From the NCBI GenBank assembly GCA_910585605.1, contig CAJUFL010000033.1, positions 1 to 31,833 on the forward strand: DNA of 31,833 nucleotides. The letters run 5' to 3'. The translations under genes were made by a program, and so were the position numbers. Position 1 is the first letter of the stretch. Every line of letters begins with the position of its first letter. A model generated the notes under the pieces. That model was not told the origin of the DNA, ran no database searches, and was given only the letters and a program-made list of their open reading frames with translations. This DNA comes from an uncultured Lachnospiraceae bacterium (GTDB lineage: Bacteria > Bacillota > Clostridia > Lachnospirales > Lachnospiraceae). Positions 23,476 to 31,778 of this stretch are shown piece by piece.

Positions 23476-24864
23476 TTACTTATTCAGATACTCATCAATT
23501 GCTTTTGCTGCCTTCTTTCCCGCACCCATTGCAAGAATTACCGTAGCCGCACCCGTTACTGTATCTCCTCCGGCATAAACACCATCCTTGCTGGTCTTCA
23601 TGGTATCCTCCTCCACAATGATGCCTCCCCACTTCTGGGTATCCAGACCCGGTGTCGTCTGACGGATCAACGGATTCGGACTCTGTCCGATGGCAATTAC
23701 CACCGTATCCACATCAATCACATAATTAGACCCCTCTACCGGCTTCGGAGAACGTCTTCCTGACTCATCCGGTTCCCCTAATTCCTGTTTGATGACTTCA
23801 ATCCCTGTTACCCATCCATCTTTACCGTGAATTTCACAAGGATTATTCAACAATTTAAATATAATTCCTTCTTCTTTTGCATGATGTACTTCCTCGGCTC
23901 TTGCAGGAAGCTCCTCTTCGGAACGTCTGTAAACAATATATACTTCCTCTGCACCAAGACGCTTTGCTGTTCTTGCAGCATCCATTGCAACATTTCCAGC
24001 ACCTACAACAGCAACCTTTTTGCCAACCTTAACCGGTGTTGGAGCCTCTGGGAACTTATATGCCTTCATCAGATTCACACGGGTTAAAAATTCATTTGCA
24101 GAATATACACCAAGCAGATTCTCTCCCGGAATATTTAAAAATCTCGGAAGACCTGCACCAGAACCCACAAATACAGCCTCATAACCCTGTTCCATCAATT
24201 CATCTATGGTCACGGAACGTCCTACAATCACATTGGTCTCAATATCAACTCCCAGCTTCTCAACTGTCTCAATCTCCTTTGCAACCAAATCTTTAGGCAG
24301 ACGAAACTCCGGAATACCATAACTAAGTACACCACCGGCTTTATGTAATGCCTCAAATACCGTGACATCATAACCCTTCTTGATCAGTTCCCCTGCACAG
24401 GTGATTCCTGCCGGACCGGAACCGACAACAGCAACTCTTTTACCATTCTTTTCAATCTTAACCTCAGAAGGCTTTGCGTTTGCCATATGATAATCCGCAA
24501 CAAAACGCTCCAGACGCCCAATGGCTACCGGCTCACCCTTAATACCCCTAACGCATTTCCCTTCGCACTGGTTTTCCTGCGGGCACACACGTCCACAGAT
24601 TGCAGGAAGAGCATTTTCACTAGTGATTATCTCATAGGCAGCCTCAAAATCTCCCTCTGCTACCTTCTCAATAAATCCGGGAATCGGCACATTAACCGGA
24701 CAACCGTCCATACATGGTTTATGCTTGCAATTTAAACATCTTGCTGCCTCTTCCATTGCCATTTCTTTTGTATATCCCAAAGCTACCTCTGAAAAATTCT
24801 TATTTCTAACATCAGGCTCCTGCTCTGGCATTGCCACCTTTGTCATACTCATATTTCTTTCCAT
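23476..24864 (-). CDS. nfnB: NfnB-type NADPH-binding subunit (GltA family)
   Basis: This 462-aa flavoprotein belongs to the GltA family (small subunit of glutamate synthase). Two [4Fe-4S] clusters are set by Cys 43, 46, 51, 55 and Cys 90, 94, 100, 104. An FAD site (VVGSGPAG, 147-154), an NADPH-binding domain (VAVVGAGNVAMDAARTAKRLG near 285-305) and a C-terminal GGD block (YAGGDTVTGAATV) follow. The neighbouring gene encodes an NfnA-type partner, and no large glutamate synthase subunit is near. So it is most likely the NfnB subunit of NADH-dependent reduced ferredoxin:NADP+ oxidoreductase, which balances NADH, NADPH and ferredoxin. The ribosome site AAAGGAG sits nine bases before the ATG. Confidence 0.88.
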   Translation of the reverse strand: MERNMSMTKVAMPEQEPDVRNKNFSEVALGYTKEMAMEEAARCLNCKHKPCMDGCPVNVPIPGFIEKVAEGDFEAAYEIITSENALPAICGRVCPQENQCEGKCVRGIKGEPVAIGRLERFVADYHMANAKPSEVKIEKNGKRVAVVGSGPAGITCAGELIKKGYDVTVFEALHKAGGVLSYGIPEFRLPKDLVAKEIETVEKLGVDIETNVIVGRSVTIDELMEQGYEAVFVGSGAGLPRFLNIPGENLLGVYSANEFLTRVNLMKAYKFPEAPTPVKVGKKVAVVGAGNVAMDAARTAKRLGAEEVYIVYRRSEEELPARAEEVHHAKEEGIIFKLLNNPCEIHGKDGWVTGIEVIKQELGEPDESGRRSPKPVEGSNYVIDVDTVVIAIGQSPNPLIRQTTPGLDTQKWGGIIVEEDTMKTSKDGVYAGGDTVTGAATVILAMGAGKKAAKAIDEYLNK

Positions 24865-24906
24865 TCCGTATATCTCCTTTAATCAATTTGTAACTGTTTT
24901 TCAATA

Positions 24907-24942
24907 ACAGATTGTCTTTTGCTATTTTCTATTGCAATCTGT
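24907..24942 (-). other. Hairpin between nfnA and nfnB
   Basis: On the minus strand ACAGATTG pairs with CAATCTGT (8 bp) with a 20-base loop. There is no T run. It may set the relative yield of the two subunits by protecting or processing the mRNA. This is only a structural observation. Confidence 0.3.
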
Positions 24943-24964
24943 ATCCGTCTTGCAAAACAGTCTG

Positions 24965-25783
24965 TTATGCATTTGCCAGCTTGCAGGCATGCTCTTCTTC
25001 CTTAAACATTCCCTGTCTCTTCATACACTCGTCAAAATCTACTAAAAATCCGTCAAAATCCGGTCCGTCCACACAAGCAAACTTGGTCTGTCCCCCTACC
25101 GTAACACGACAGCCACCGCACATTCCGGTACCGTCGATCATGATTGGATTTAAGGATACTGCTGTAGGAATATTAAGAGGTTTTGTTAAATTGACCACAT
25201 TCTTCATCATAATCAGTGGTCCGATTGCAATCACCTCGTCAAATTTTTCACCTTTATCAATCAAATCCTGTAATACCGTGGTAACAAAACCCTTGGTTCC
25301 AAGACTTCCGTCGTCTGTAGCAATATATACGTTGTCGCAGAACTCTTCAAACTTTTCTTTTAATATAACAAACTCAGCAGAACGCCCACCGATAATAACA
25401 TCCACCTTTACTCCCATATCATGGAGCTTTCTAAGCTGCGGATATAGCGGGGCAGAACCCACTCCGCCTGCTACACCAATTACATGGTCACATTTATGAA
25501 GTGGTGCCGGCTGACCCAATGGACCAACAAAATCTTCCACATATTCTCCTACCTGCTTTTTGGAAAGCAGTTTCGTAGAATAACCAACTACCTGATAAAT
25601 AATAGTAACTGTTTTCTTCTCCCTGTCATAATCTGCAATTGTAAGAGGTACTCTCTCACCATCCTCATCCACACGAACAATAATAAACTGACCAGCCTCA
25701 CATTTGTTAGCAACAAATGGTGCCTCAATTTCCATCAACTCAACAGCACTGTTAAGTGTTTCTTTACTCACAATCTTGTACAT
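24965..25783 (-). CDS. nfnA: NfnA-type FAD/NAD-binding subunit
   Basis: This 272-aa protein is a ferredoxin-NADP reductase-like subunit (often annotated sulfide/dihydroorotate dehydrogenase-like). It has an FAD-binding barrel (about 1-95; RVPLTIADYD), an NAD-binding domain (about 98-200; VIGVAGGVGSAPLYPQ) and a C-terminal [2Fe-2S] site with C222, C225 and C237, plus an aspartate (MIDGTGMCGGC) that serves as fourth ligand in Nfn. With the GltA-like gene after it, it forms NfnAB, which bifurcates electrons between NADH, NADPH and ferredoxin. A strong promoter lies at 25825-25853; the ribosome site GAGG precedes the ATG. Confidence 0.88.
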   Translation of the reverse strand: MYKIVSKETLNSAVELMEIEAPFVANKCEAGQFIIVRVDEDGERVPLTIADYDREKKTVTIIYQVVGYSTKLLSKKQVGEYVEDFVGPLGQPAPLHKCDHVIGVAGGVGSAPLYPQLRKLHDMGVKVDVIIGGRSAEFVILKEKFEEFCDNVYIATDDGSLGTKGFVTTVLQDLIDKGEKFDEVIAIGPLIMMKNVVNLTKPLNIPTAVSLNPIMIDGTGMCGGCRVTVGGQTKFACVDGPDFDGFLVDFDECMKRQGMFKEEEHACKLANA

Positions 25784-25824
25784 TTTAATACCTCTTTCCT
25801 CTTGTTTTACAATATACGAAAAAT

Positions 25825-25853
25825 ATTATACCTGTTTTGAACCGATAAGACAA
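25825..25853 (-). promoter_or_regulatory. nfnAB promoter
   Basis: On the minus strand TTGTCT (25848-25853) and TATAAT (25825-25830) are 17 bases apart. It is the best SigA match in the window, implying strong expression. Confidence 0.75.
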
Positions 25854-25912
25854 GAAAAAAATAAAAGCTGCTATGCCGAGAAAAGTTACAAAATTTTATC
25901 GGCATAACAGCT
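25854..25912 (-). terminator. Terminator after the GT39-like gene
   Basis: On the minus strand AGCTGTTATGCCGA pairs with TCGGCATAGCAGCT (14 bp, one G-U pair; plus 25899-25912 with 25866-25879), around a 19-base loop, followed by TTTATTTTTTT. Confidence 0.85.
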
Positions 25913-25933
25913 ACTGCTTACAAAAATATAATT

Positions 25934-27514
25934 TTATTCAATGTAATACACCTTGGCATATCCGCTATTAAACAAAAAAACCGTATGATTTAAATGACTG
26001 CTCGTCCGCAGTATAGTATCAATAATCTCCTCCTCATCTGTTCGGTTCATTGTATACAAAATCATCTGTTTGGGGGATTCTCTTTGAATCAGATTTTCCA
26101 GATCTTTCTCCTTCACAAAAACATAATTCTTATATTCCTTTAATTCCTCTATATTGCAAAGTGTCCTGACACGTTTCTTATAAACACATACAACCGAACA
26201 ATCCTTATACTGCTGTACAATATCAAAAATCTGTCGGCTGCTCAGATATTCATATCGATACTGCCAACCCGATAATCTAAGCGAATTAACTGCCAAAAAC
26301 AATAAAAGCGCAAAAATACCTCCGAAAACCCATCCCTTATTTCTTCCACTCAGAACGACTGTCAGCCCCTTACTAAAAAACCAGACGATAAACAGAATAT
26401 AAATCCAGCCAAATGACATAATATAGCGGTCTGTGCGATAAGGTGCAATCTTTGCGATTACAGTACTATATAGAGTTCCTGCAAATAAAAGCATCACAGC
26501 TGCAGTATTCAATTTTTGAAAACACCTTTTCCATCCCTTTTTGTACACTACAAAAACAATTAACAAAACGGCAGCTGTCATCAGTCCTACAAACATTCTG
26601 CCTAATACATCTCTATTTAAGATTTTATAATATTCCTTTAAGTATTCACCATAGCTGTCAAGCGTCTGAATCGCTTCAAATGCCTGCTTCCCCCTTTTAC
26701 TTCCACTAAATATCTGTTTTAACATTGCTGGAAAAATCAAAATACAGCTTCCTCCTGCTCCAAGAAACACTGTTACAAACCCAGCTGTCTCTCTCCATTT
26801 TTTCTGTACTAATAACCGGATACCGAAAAAAAGACATAAAAAGAACAGATATATCAAAAAATAATATTGTGTCATTGTACCGCCTACTGTAAACATATAG
26901 CAACCAGTATAAAACTTCCAATCCTTTTCTCTGTCAAAATAAACAGCAAACATTAATGATATCCCGACAGCAAACACAGTCATCATCGCATACATCCGGA
27001 TAAAAATTACCATATTCATTGCAAGCGTGGTTGTTCCTGCTGCCGCAGCTGCAATGAATGCCAGCCTATTATCCTTCAATATAAATTTTGCCAATTGATA
27101 GAGCAACAAATCAGTCAAAATCATAAAGATAATATTGGGAATAATACCAAACCATTTACTGTATTGTTCCGGAAAAAATGAACAGATTGTATGGATAATT
27201 ACATAATAAAACGGTGGATGAACATCCTTAGCCTGATTTTTCCATACCCCTTTATAATCAAACCTTTCCGTATTTCTAACAGACAGATAGTCATTGTATA
27301 ACGAAAATCCATGATATACTTTTCCATTCTCGATTTTCACACCACCCATGGTATTGTTAGCCAGCCCAAAGGTTAACCTTTCATCATAGTGATAATTAAT
27401 TTTGTTCATCCCCAAATAAACTGCAAATATTATATGTATGATAATAAATAAAGAAAAAAACATCTTCGTCTTTTGAACGCTATCCTTTTTAATATCTATT
27501 TGTTCTGTTTTCAT
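25934..27514 (-). CDS. GT39-like membrane glycosyltransferase
   Basis: This 526-aa protein has about ten to twelve membrane helices. An early NYHYDERLTFG loop contains the acid pair D44-E45 that marks ArnT/PMT-type GT-C glycosyltransferases. A later loop holds APYRTDRYIMSFGWIY (about 365-380). Such enzymes move a sugar from a lipid-phosphate donor to an acceptor on the outer face of the membrane. The last 100 residues are a soluble domain. The gene is preceded by a GtrB-like glycosyltransferase in the same direction, which could make the lipid-linked donor for it. The sugar and acceptor are unknown. It ends in a strong terminator. Confidence 0.8.
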   Translation of the reverse strand: MKTEQIDIKKDSVQKTKMFFSLFIIIHIIFAVYLGMNKINYHYDERLTFGLANNTMGGVKIENGKVYHGFSLYNDYLSVRNTERFDYKGVWKNQAKDVHPPFYYVIIHTICSFFPEQYSKWFGIIPNIIFMILTDLLLYQLAKFILKDNRLAFIAAAAAGTTTLAMNMVIFIRMYAMMTVFAVGISLMFAVYFDREKDWKFYTGCYMFTVGGTMTQYYFLIYLFFLCLFFGIRLLVQKKWRETAGFVTVFLGAGGSCILIFPAMLKQIFSGSKRGKQAFEAIQTLDSYGEYLKEYYKILNRDVLGRMFVGLMTAAVLLIVFVVYKKGWKRCFQKLNTAAVMLLFAGTLYSTVIAKIAPYRTDRYIMSFGWIYILFIVWFFSKGLTVVLSGRNKGWVFGGIFALLLFLAVNSLRLSGWQYRYEYLSSRQIFDIVQQYKDCSVVCVYKKRVRTLCNIEELKEYKNYVFVKEKDLENLIQRESPKQMILYTMNRTDEEEIIDTILRTSSHLNHTVFLFNSGYAKVYYIE

Positions 27515-27561
27515 AGCCTCTCCTATCTTGCCTCTATATTACATAACAAACTGTACCAAAA

Positions 27562-27578
27562 ACAGAGCTTATCTCTGT
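27562..27578 (-). terminator. Possible weak terminator between the two glycosyltransferases
   Basis: On the minus strand ACAGAG pairs with CTCTGT (6 bp, 5-base loop), followed by TTTTGG. The stem is short, so partial termination or none is possible. Confidence 0.4.
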
Positions 27579-27583
27579 CCGCT

Positions 27584-28528
27584 CTAATTCACCTTCTTAA
27601 TATCTTCTTTATTACTGTCACTTATAATATAATGCGGTCTCTTTTTCACTTCTAAATAGGTCTTTGCTATATACTGTCCCATAATTCCCATACAAAAAAG
27701 CTGAATCCCCCCAATAAAGGTAATAATACAAACCAAGGAGGTCCAGCCCTGCACAGGGTCACCAAACAACAGTTTTCTTATTATAATAAATACCACTGCC
27801 AAAAAAGAGCACATTGTCATAATAACACCAAACAATGACGCAAAGCTTAAAGGTACCTGAGAAAAATTAATAATTCCATCCAGTGCATATTTCGTCAGTC
27901 CCCAGAAACTCCATTTTGTCTCACCTGCCACCCTCTCCTGATTTTCATAGGGAAGCCAAAATGTGCGAAATCCCACCCAGCCAAAAATCCCCTTTGAAAA
28001 CCGATTATATTCACCCATCTGTACAATCGCATCCACCATACTCTTTTTCATCAAGCGAAAATCTCTGGCTCCGTCTACAATATCCGCATCAGAAATTTTA
28101 TTGATAATATAGTAAAATATCCGTGCAAACTGGCTGCGAATCATCGATTCGCCGGTTCGGTTCTCCCTTCTGGTTGCCACACTGTCATAATCCTCTTCCT
28201 CCAAAATCCTAAGCATCTTAGAAAGCAGCATTGGAGGATCCTGCATATCTGCGTCCATAACCACAGTATAATCACCGTCTACATTACAAAAGCCTGCATA
28301 CATTGCAGCTTCCTTTCCAAAATTTCTGGAAAAAGAAATATATTTTATCATCCGGTTCCTGTCTGTAAATTCCTTTATCACAGCTAATGTATCGTCATTA
28401 GAGCCGTCATTGACAAACAAAATTTCATATTCACAGTGTATACTATCTAATACCCTTATTACCTCTTCATAAAAAATCGGTAATGACTCTTGTTCATTAA
28501 AGCAAGGAACAATAATTGACACCTTCAT
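27584..28528 (-). CDS. GtrB/DPM1-like glycosyltransferase family 2
   Basis: This 314-aa enzyme has a GT2 domain (about 1-220: VSIIVPCFNEQESLP, then FVNDGSNDDT and the DxD-type metal motif VVMDADMQDPP) and two C-terminal membrane helices (about 225-285). It resembles the family that puts a sugar on undecaprenyl phosphate (GtrB) or dolichol phosphate (DPM1). I start it at ATG 28528 because AGGAG lies nine bases before it; the frame from 28546 has no ribosome site. With the GT39-like enzyme after it, it would form a two-step surface glycosylation system; no GtrA flippase is seen. Confidence 0.88.
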   Translation of the reverse strand: MKVSIIVPCFNEQESLPIFYEEVIRVLDSIHCEYEILFVNDGSNDDTLAVIKEFTDRNRMIKYISFSRNFGKEAAMYAGFCNVDGDYTVVMDADMQDPPMLLSKMLRILEEEDYDSVATRRENRTGESMIRSQFARIFYYIINKISDADIVDGARDFRLMKKSMVDAIVQMGEYNRFSKGIFGWVGFRTFWLPYENQERVAGETKWSFWGLTKYALDGIINFSQVPLSFASLFGVIMTMCSFLAVVFIIIRKLLFGDPVQGWTSLVCIITFIGGIQLFCMGIMGQYIAKTYLEVKKRPHYIISDSNKEDIKKVN

Positions 28529-28592
28529 ATTACTATACTCCTTCATTTACAGATATAGATATCCGGCTCTTTACTTCGTAATATCGTAATAG

Positions 28593-28612
28593 TAATACAT
28601 CTATTCGTATTA
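28593..28612. promoter_or_regulatory. Possible operator between the GT2 gene and the XRE gene
   Basis: TAATAC (28593-28598) and GTATTA (28607-28612) form an inverted repeat with an 8-base gap, directly beside TTGTCA (28614-28619), a likely -35 for the plus-strand XRE gene. A small helix-turn-helix protein could bind here and control itself and the divergent GT2 gene. The -10 of the XRE promoter is unclear (TATGAT at 28634 is too close, TAGAAT at 28639 is 19 bases away). Confidence 0.35.
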
Positions 28613-28730
28613 TTTGTCAATACATCCATTTAGTATGATAGAATTAGTATTTTTAAATAAATGTTGTTTTTCAATACATAGTTTATATAACTATTTAATT
28701 ACTGTATTTATCAGTAGAATGGAGATTATT

Positions 28731-29039
28731 ATGAATGTTTTAGAAAGAATCGTACTTTTAAGAGAAGAACGCCACTGGACAGAATATCAGCTTGCTGAGC
28801 ACTCTGGTCTTACGCAATCTACAATATCCTCATGGTACCGTAAAAATATGCTGCCATCCATTCCTTCCCTTACTAAAATATGTGATGCCTTTGGCATTAC
28901 ACTCTCCCAATTCTTTTTAGAAAATGAAGAACATAATACTGTATCCCTCACTGAATACCAATTGGAGTTATTACAGGCAGCTCAAAAACTGGAACCCGAG
29001 CAATATAAGATGCTGACTAACTTTTTAAACTCATTGTGA
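28731..29039 (+). CDS. Small XRE-family transcriptional regulator
   Basis: This 102-aa protein has one Cro/CI-type helix-turn-helix domain (about 5-60: VLLREERHWTEYQLAEHSGLTQ followed by STISSWYRKNMLPSI), with the recognition helix at STISSWYRK. A short helical tail follows (70-102) that may form dimers. I start at ATG 28731, with GGAG eight bases upstream; the frame runs further back but without a ribosome site. It is divergent from the glycosyltransferase pair and may control it. It has a strong terminator. Confidence 0.85.
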   Translation: MNVLERIVLLREERHWTEYQLAEHSGLTQSTISSWYRKNMLPSIPSLTKICDAFGITLSQFFLENEEHNTVSLTEYQLELLQAAQKLEPEQYKMLTNFLNSL

Positions 29040-29044
29040 CGCTA

Positions 29045-29086
29045 AAAAGGGAACTGTCAGATAAATAACCTCTGACGTTCCCTTTT
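29045..29086 (+). terminator. Terminator after the XRE gene
   Basis: AAAAGGGAAC pairs with GTTCCCTTTT (10 bp), with an inner stem GTCAGA/TCTGAC and one bulged base. The end of the stem supplies the T run. Confidence 0.85.
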
Positions 29087-29119
29087 CCATAATCTGCTAA
29101 GGCGATCATTTCCATCTCC

Positions 29120-29269
29120 TCAATCTTCCCATTTAATATAATCATTATCCCAATTTACACAATTCATTTCTGTAGCGGACACTGTCTTATTTCTAATATC
29201 ATCTATTTCATACAGGCTTTTTAATTCCCCTTCATAATAAACAAAAATTATCCAAAAGTGGCGACCGCA
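29120..29269 (-). pseudogene. C-terminal remnant of an unknown gene
   Basis: On the minus strand an open stretch of 49 codons between two stops reads like real protein (YYEGELKSLYEIDDIRNK, ending NWDNDYIKWED) but has no start codon until near its end and no ribosome site. Its D/E/K/N/W-rich residues fit a coding remnant rather than random sequence. It may be the tail of a gene deleted during rearrangement between the XRE gene and the peptidase gene. The rest of 29087-29315 shows nothing else. Confidence 0.35.
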
Positions 29270-29315
29270 CTAAGTGAAATTTTCTTACTACAACACCCCT
29301 ATCTCTCTTAGCTTC

Positions 29316-30599
29316 TCAGGTTCCAAAATAAGAAAAATGCATATAATCCTTGCGTTTTCCCCATGCACCTCTTATAAAACCATATTTATTCATTATCTTC
29401 ACAAATTCACTATTATTGGAAATCGAATAAGGATCCTTCTTAGGTTTCCAGTAACGTCCCGCTAATACTTTCTTTCCGTCAATCATGTAATTCTCATTAG
29501 GATTTACATCAATCGCCAGACCATACATATGCTCGCCTGTCCGGTAGCTGTAGCACCCGATATCATGAATCACCTGTTTTTCCTTGCTTTTATATATTTC
29601 TTTAAAAATCTGCTGAATTGTCGGGGCAAGCTTTTTATTGACAGTAAGGGATTTGATTTTTGTCACCTTTTTGCCCTTCTTGCCGTTTTTAAAATCCCAA
29701 ACTTTTATTTTAATTATTTTCATTTGCTTGTAGGCTTTCTTTGCAGTTGCAAAATTTTTTCTTTTCGCCTTTTCAGAACCGTATGCCCGTTTTACTTTCT
29801 GGGAATAGCTCTCCCCTTCATATGCATAATAATCCATCGTAACACTCTTCATTTGTGATGAAATACTGGGAATCTGGCTGCCATTTATATTTTTATATGC
29901 ATATATCCGATATGTATAAGTTGCTCCGTGCATCAGCTTCTTAAAGGATGCACTAAATGTTGAATTACCTTTTATTGTTTTTACCATTTCATATTCTGCT
30001 TCATCATTCATATCCACAGAAATTGACTCGCCATTATCATCATGATCCTTCATACAGTAAATCAGATATCCGTCTGCATCGGTCACTGGTGACCATTTCA
30101 GCTTTACCCCAAACTTTCCGTTTCTCTTGGCATATGTGATTTCCGGACCATCTCCCACAATCAGCACCTCCGTGTCTACAGATTGCCCATATGTCTTTAC
30201 CTCTTCTAAATACTGATATGCCTGTACCCGATAATAATAGGTTTGGTACAGATTAAGAACAGCAGAGTCCGTGTATGCATAATCGGCTTCTTCATAATCA
30301 ATATCATCATAATAATACGCACTTTTATATCCCTCTGTTTCCAAGCTGCCTATATATTGATATATTCCACCAGCTGAATCTGCACGATATATATCAAAAC
30401 CATCTATATTTGTCTCATCATTGATGTTAATTTCCAAAGTTACTTTTTGTCCCTCAATACATTTACCGGTCACTTCAAATGATTCCTGTGCATAAACAGG
30501 CAATCCGACAAAGCTAATGTGAATGACCATCAACAAAAAAAAGACCACTATTTTCCCATATTTTATTCTGCTCTTTTGTATTTTAATTTGTTTATCCAT
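29316..30599 (-). CDS. Secreted Fn3-M15 peptidase (D,D-carboxypeptidase-like)
   Basis: This 427-aa protein has an N-terminal hydrophobic signal or anchor (about 14-37, ending VYAQES). Two fibronectin type III-like domains follow (about 40-140 and 150-255), then a lysine-rich linker (280-330) and a C-terminal M15 metallopeptidase domain. The domain keeps the zinc ligands H357 and D364 (HMYGLAIDVN) and H421 (DYMHF). Enzymes of this family cut peptidoglycan side chains (VanY/M15C type). The Fn3 modules probably hold it in the wall. The ribosome site GAGGGG lies about 15 bases before the ATG, which is far; no better start is seen. Confidence 0.85.
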   Translation of the reverse strand: MDKQIKIQKSRIKYGKIVVFFLLMVIHISFVGLPVYAQESFEVTGKCIEGQKVTLEININDETNIDGFDIYRADSAGGIYQYIGSLETEGYKSAYYYDDIDYEEADYAYTDSAVLNLYQTYYYRVQAYQYLEEVKTYGQSVDTEVLIVGDGPEITYAKRNGKFGVKLKWSPVTDADGYLIYCMKDHDDNGESISVDMNDEAEYEMVKTIKGNSTFSASFKKLMHGATYTYRIYAYKNINGSQIPSISSQMKSVTMDYYAYEGESYSQKVKRAYGSEKAKRKNFATAKKAYKQMKIIKIKVWDFKNGKKGKKVTKIKSLTVNKKLAPTIQQIFKEIYKSKEKQVIHDIGCYSYRTGEHMYGLAIDVNPNENYMIDGKKVLAGRYWKPKKDPYSISNNSEFVKIMNKYGFIRGAWGKRKDYMHFSYFGT

Positions 30600-30762
30600 G
30601 TCTGCTTTTTCGTTCCCCTCTTTATCTATATATTCGTAATCATATCTCCATCACAATACCATTTTCACATATATTATTTTGTATAAAACTGTTCCTGCAG
30701 AATTAAAATCTTCTGCCGCAAACAAAAGGAATCAGGTTCGTATAGTCCGTTATTCATAGGAA

Positions 30763-30815
30763 TAAAAAAGGCTCCCGTAGCAGCAGACATCAGATTGAAA
30801 GCCTGCTGTACGATA
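30763..30815 (-). terminator. Terminator after tpiA
   Basis: On the minus strand CGTACAGCAG pairs with CTGCTG-C-TACG (one bulge), with outer AGG/CCT pairs, followed by CCTTTTTTATT. It sits 15 bases after the tpiA stop. The rest of 30600-30762 holds a short GCAGAA/TTCTGC hairpin and otherwise no feature I can support. Confidence 0.7.
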
Positions 30816-30829
30816 GTCCCTTCATTGCT

Positions 30830-31582
30830 TTATTTATTGTAGTTGACAATCTGTCCAAATTCCGGCTTCAGAGAAGCTCCACCTACCAAACCACCATCAA
30901 TATCAGGTTTAGCAAGTAATTCAGCCGCATTCCCCGCATTCATGGAACCGCCATACTGAATTCTGATCGCCTCTGCTGTAGCGTCATCATAAATCTCTCC
31001 AATCACCTGACGGATTGCTGCACATACCTCTTCTGCCTGATCAGATGTAGCAGTTTTACCGGTTCCGATTGCCCAGATTGGCTCATACGCAATAACCGCT
31101 TTCTTTGCCTGTTCTGCCGTTACATTTAAGAATGCAATCTTAATCTGCTGGCGAATCCAGTCAATTGTGATTCCCTGCTCTCTCTGGGTTAAAGACTCTC
31201 CACAGCAGATAATAGGTGTAATATCATGCTCAAATGCCTTTAATACCTTCTTGTTAACAGTCTCATCCGTCTCTGCAAAATACTCACGTCTCTCAGAATG
31301 ACCAATAATTACGTATTTTACCCCTAAATCTGTCAACATATTCGGAGCGATTTCTCCTGTATAGGCACCACTCTCTTCAAAATACATATTTTCAGCACCA
31401 ATTTCAATATTAGATCCCTTTACAGCATCAATTGCTACAGATAAATCAATTGCCGGTACACAAAATACAACATCCACTTCATCATTTGCTACTAATGGCT
31501 TTAACTCATTAATCAGTGCTACTGCCTCACTGGGAGTCTTATTCATCTTCCAGTTTCCAGCGATAATTTTCTTTCTTGCCAT
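30830..31582 (-). CDS. tpiA: Triose-phosphate isomerase
   Basis: TpiA (250 aa) interconverts dihydroxyacetone phosphate and glyceraldehyde 3-phosphate. The catalytic residues are all present: K12 (GNWKMN), H95 (IIGHSERR) and E167 (AYEPIWAIGTG). The phosphate loop GGSMNAGNA and the C-terminal DGGLVGGASL are intact. The ribosome site AAGGAG precedes the ATG. In many Clostridia it is followed directly by gpmI; here an 8.7-kb block lies between them. Upstream, toward the window edge, are two copies of a 55-bp repeat. Confidence 0.98.
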   Translation of the reverse strand: MARKKIIAGNWKMNKTPSEAVALINELKPLVANDEVDVVFCVPAIDLSVAIDAVKGSNIEIGAENMYFEESGAYTGEIAPNMLTDLGVKYVIIGHSERREYFAETDETVNKKVLKAFEHDITPIICCGESLTQREQGITIDWIRQQIKIAFLNVTAEQAKKAVIAYEPIWAIGTGKTATSDQAEEVCAAIRQVIGEIYDDATAEAIRIQYGGSMNAGNAAELLAKPDIDGGLVGGASLKPEFGQIVNYNK

Positions 31583-31621
31583 GATTGTTATCTCCTTATA
31601 TTCAATTTAAATAAATGTTTT

Positions 31622-31676
31622 GAACTAAACTCAAGCTTCGCCTTGCTTTTCTCTCACTTTGTCGATCTTCGTACAA
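31622..31676. repeat. Perfect 55-bp direct repeat, first copy
   Basis: Bases 31622-31676 (starting GAACTAAACTCAAGCTTCG) are identical to 31779-31833, 157 bases apart. The stretch is noncoding and rich in short CTTCG blocks. The region lies between tpiA and whatever gene is upstream. Confidence 0.9.
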
Positions 31677-31778
31677 CTCTCCCTTCGCCTTTGGCTCGGA
31701 GCTTTGCATACCTTCCTACTAGGTTCGGCTACGCCTCACCAAGTATACAGGCATCGTTAACTTCGTCGACATAAGTTC

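Noticed and set aside
24907..24942. Hairpin between nfnA and nfnB as a terminator.
   Set aside because: No T run, and the two subunits need to be made together; kept only as a structural note.
29000..29120. A minus-strand frame MEMIALADYGKGN... with GGAG upstream.
   Set aside because: It crosses the XRE terminator and runs antisense into the XRE gene, so it is probably chance.
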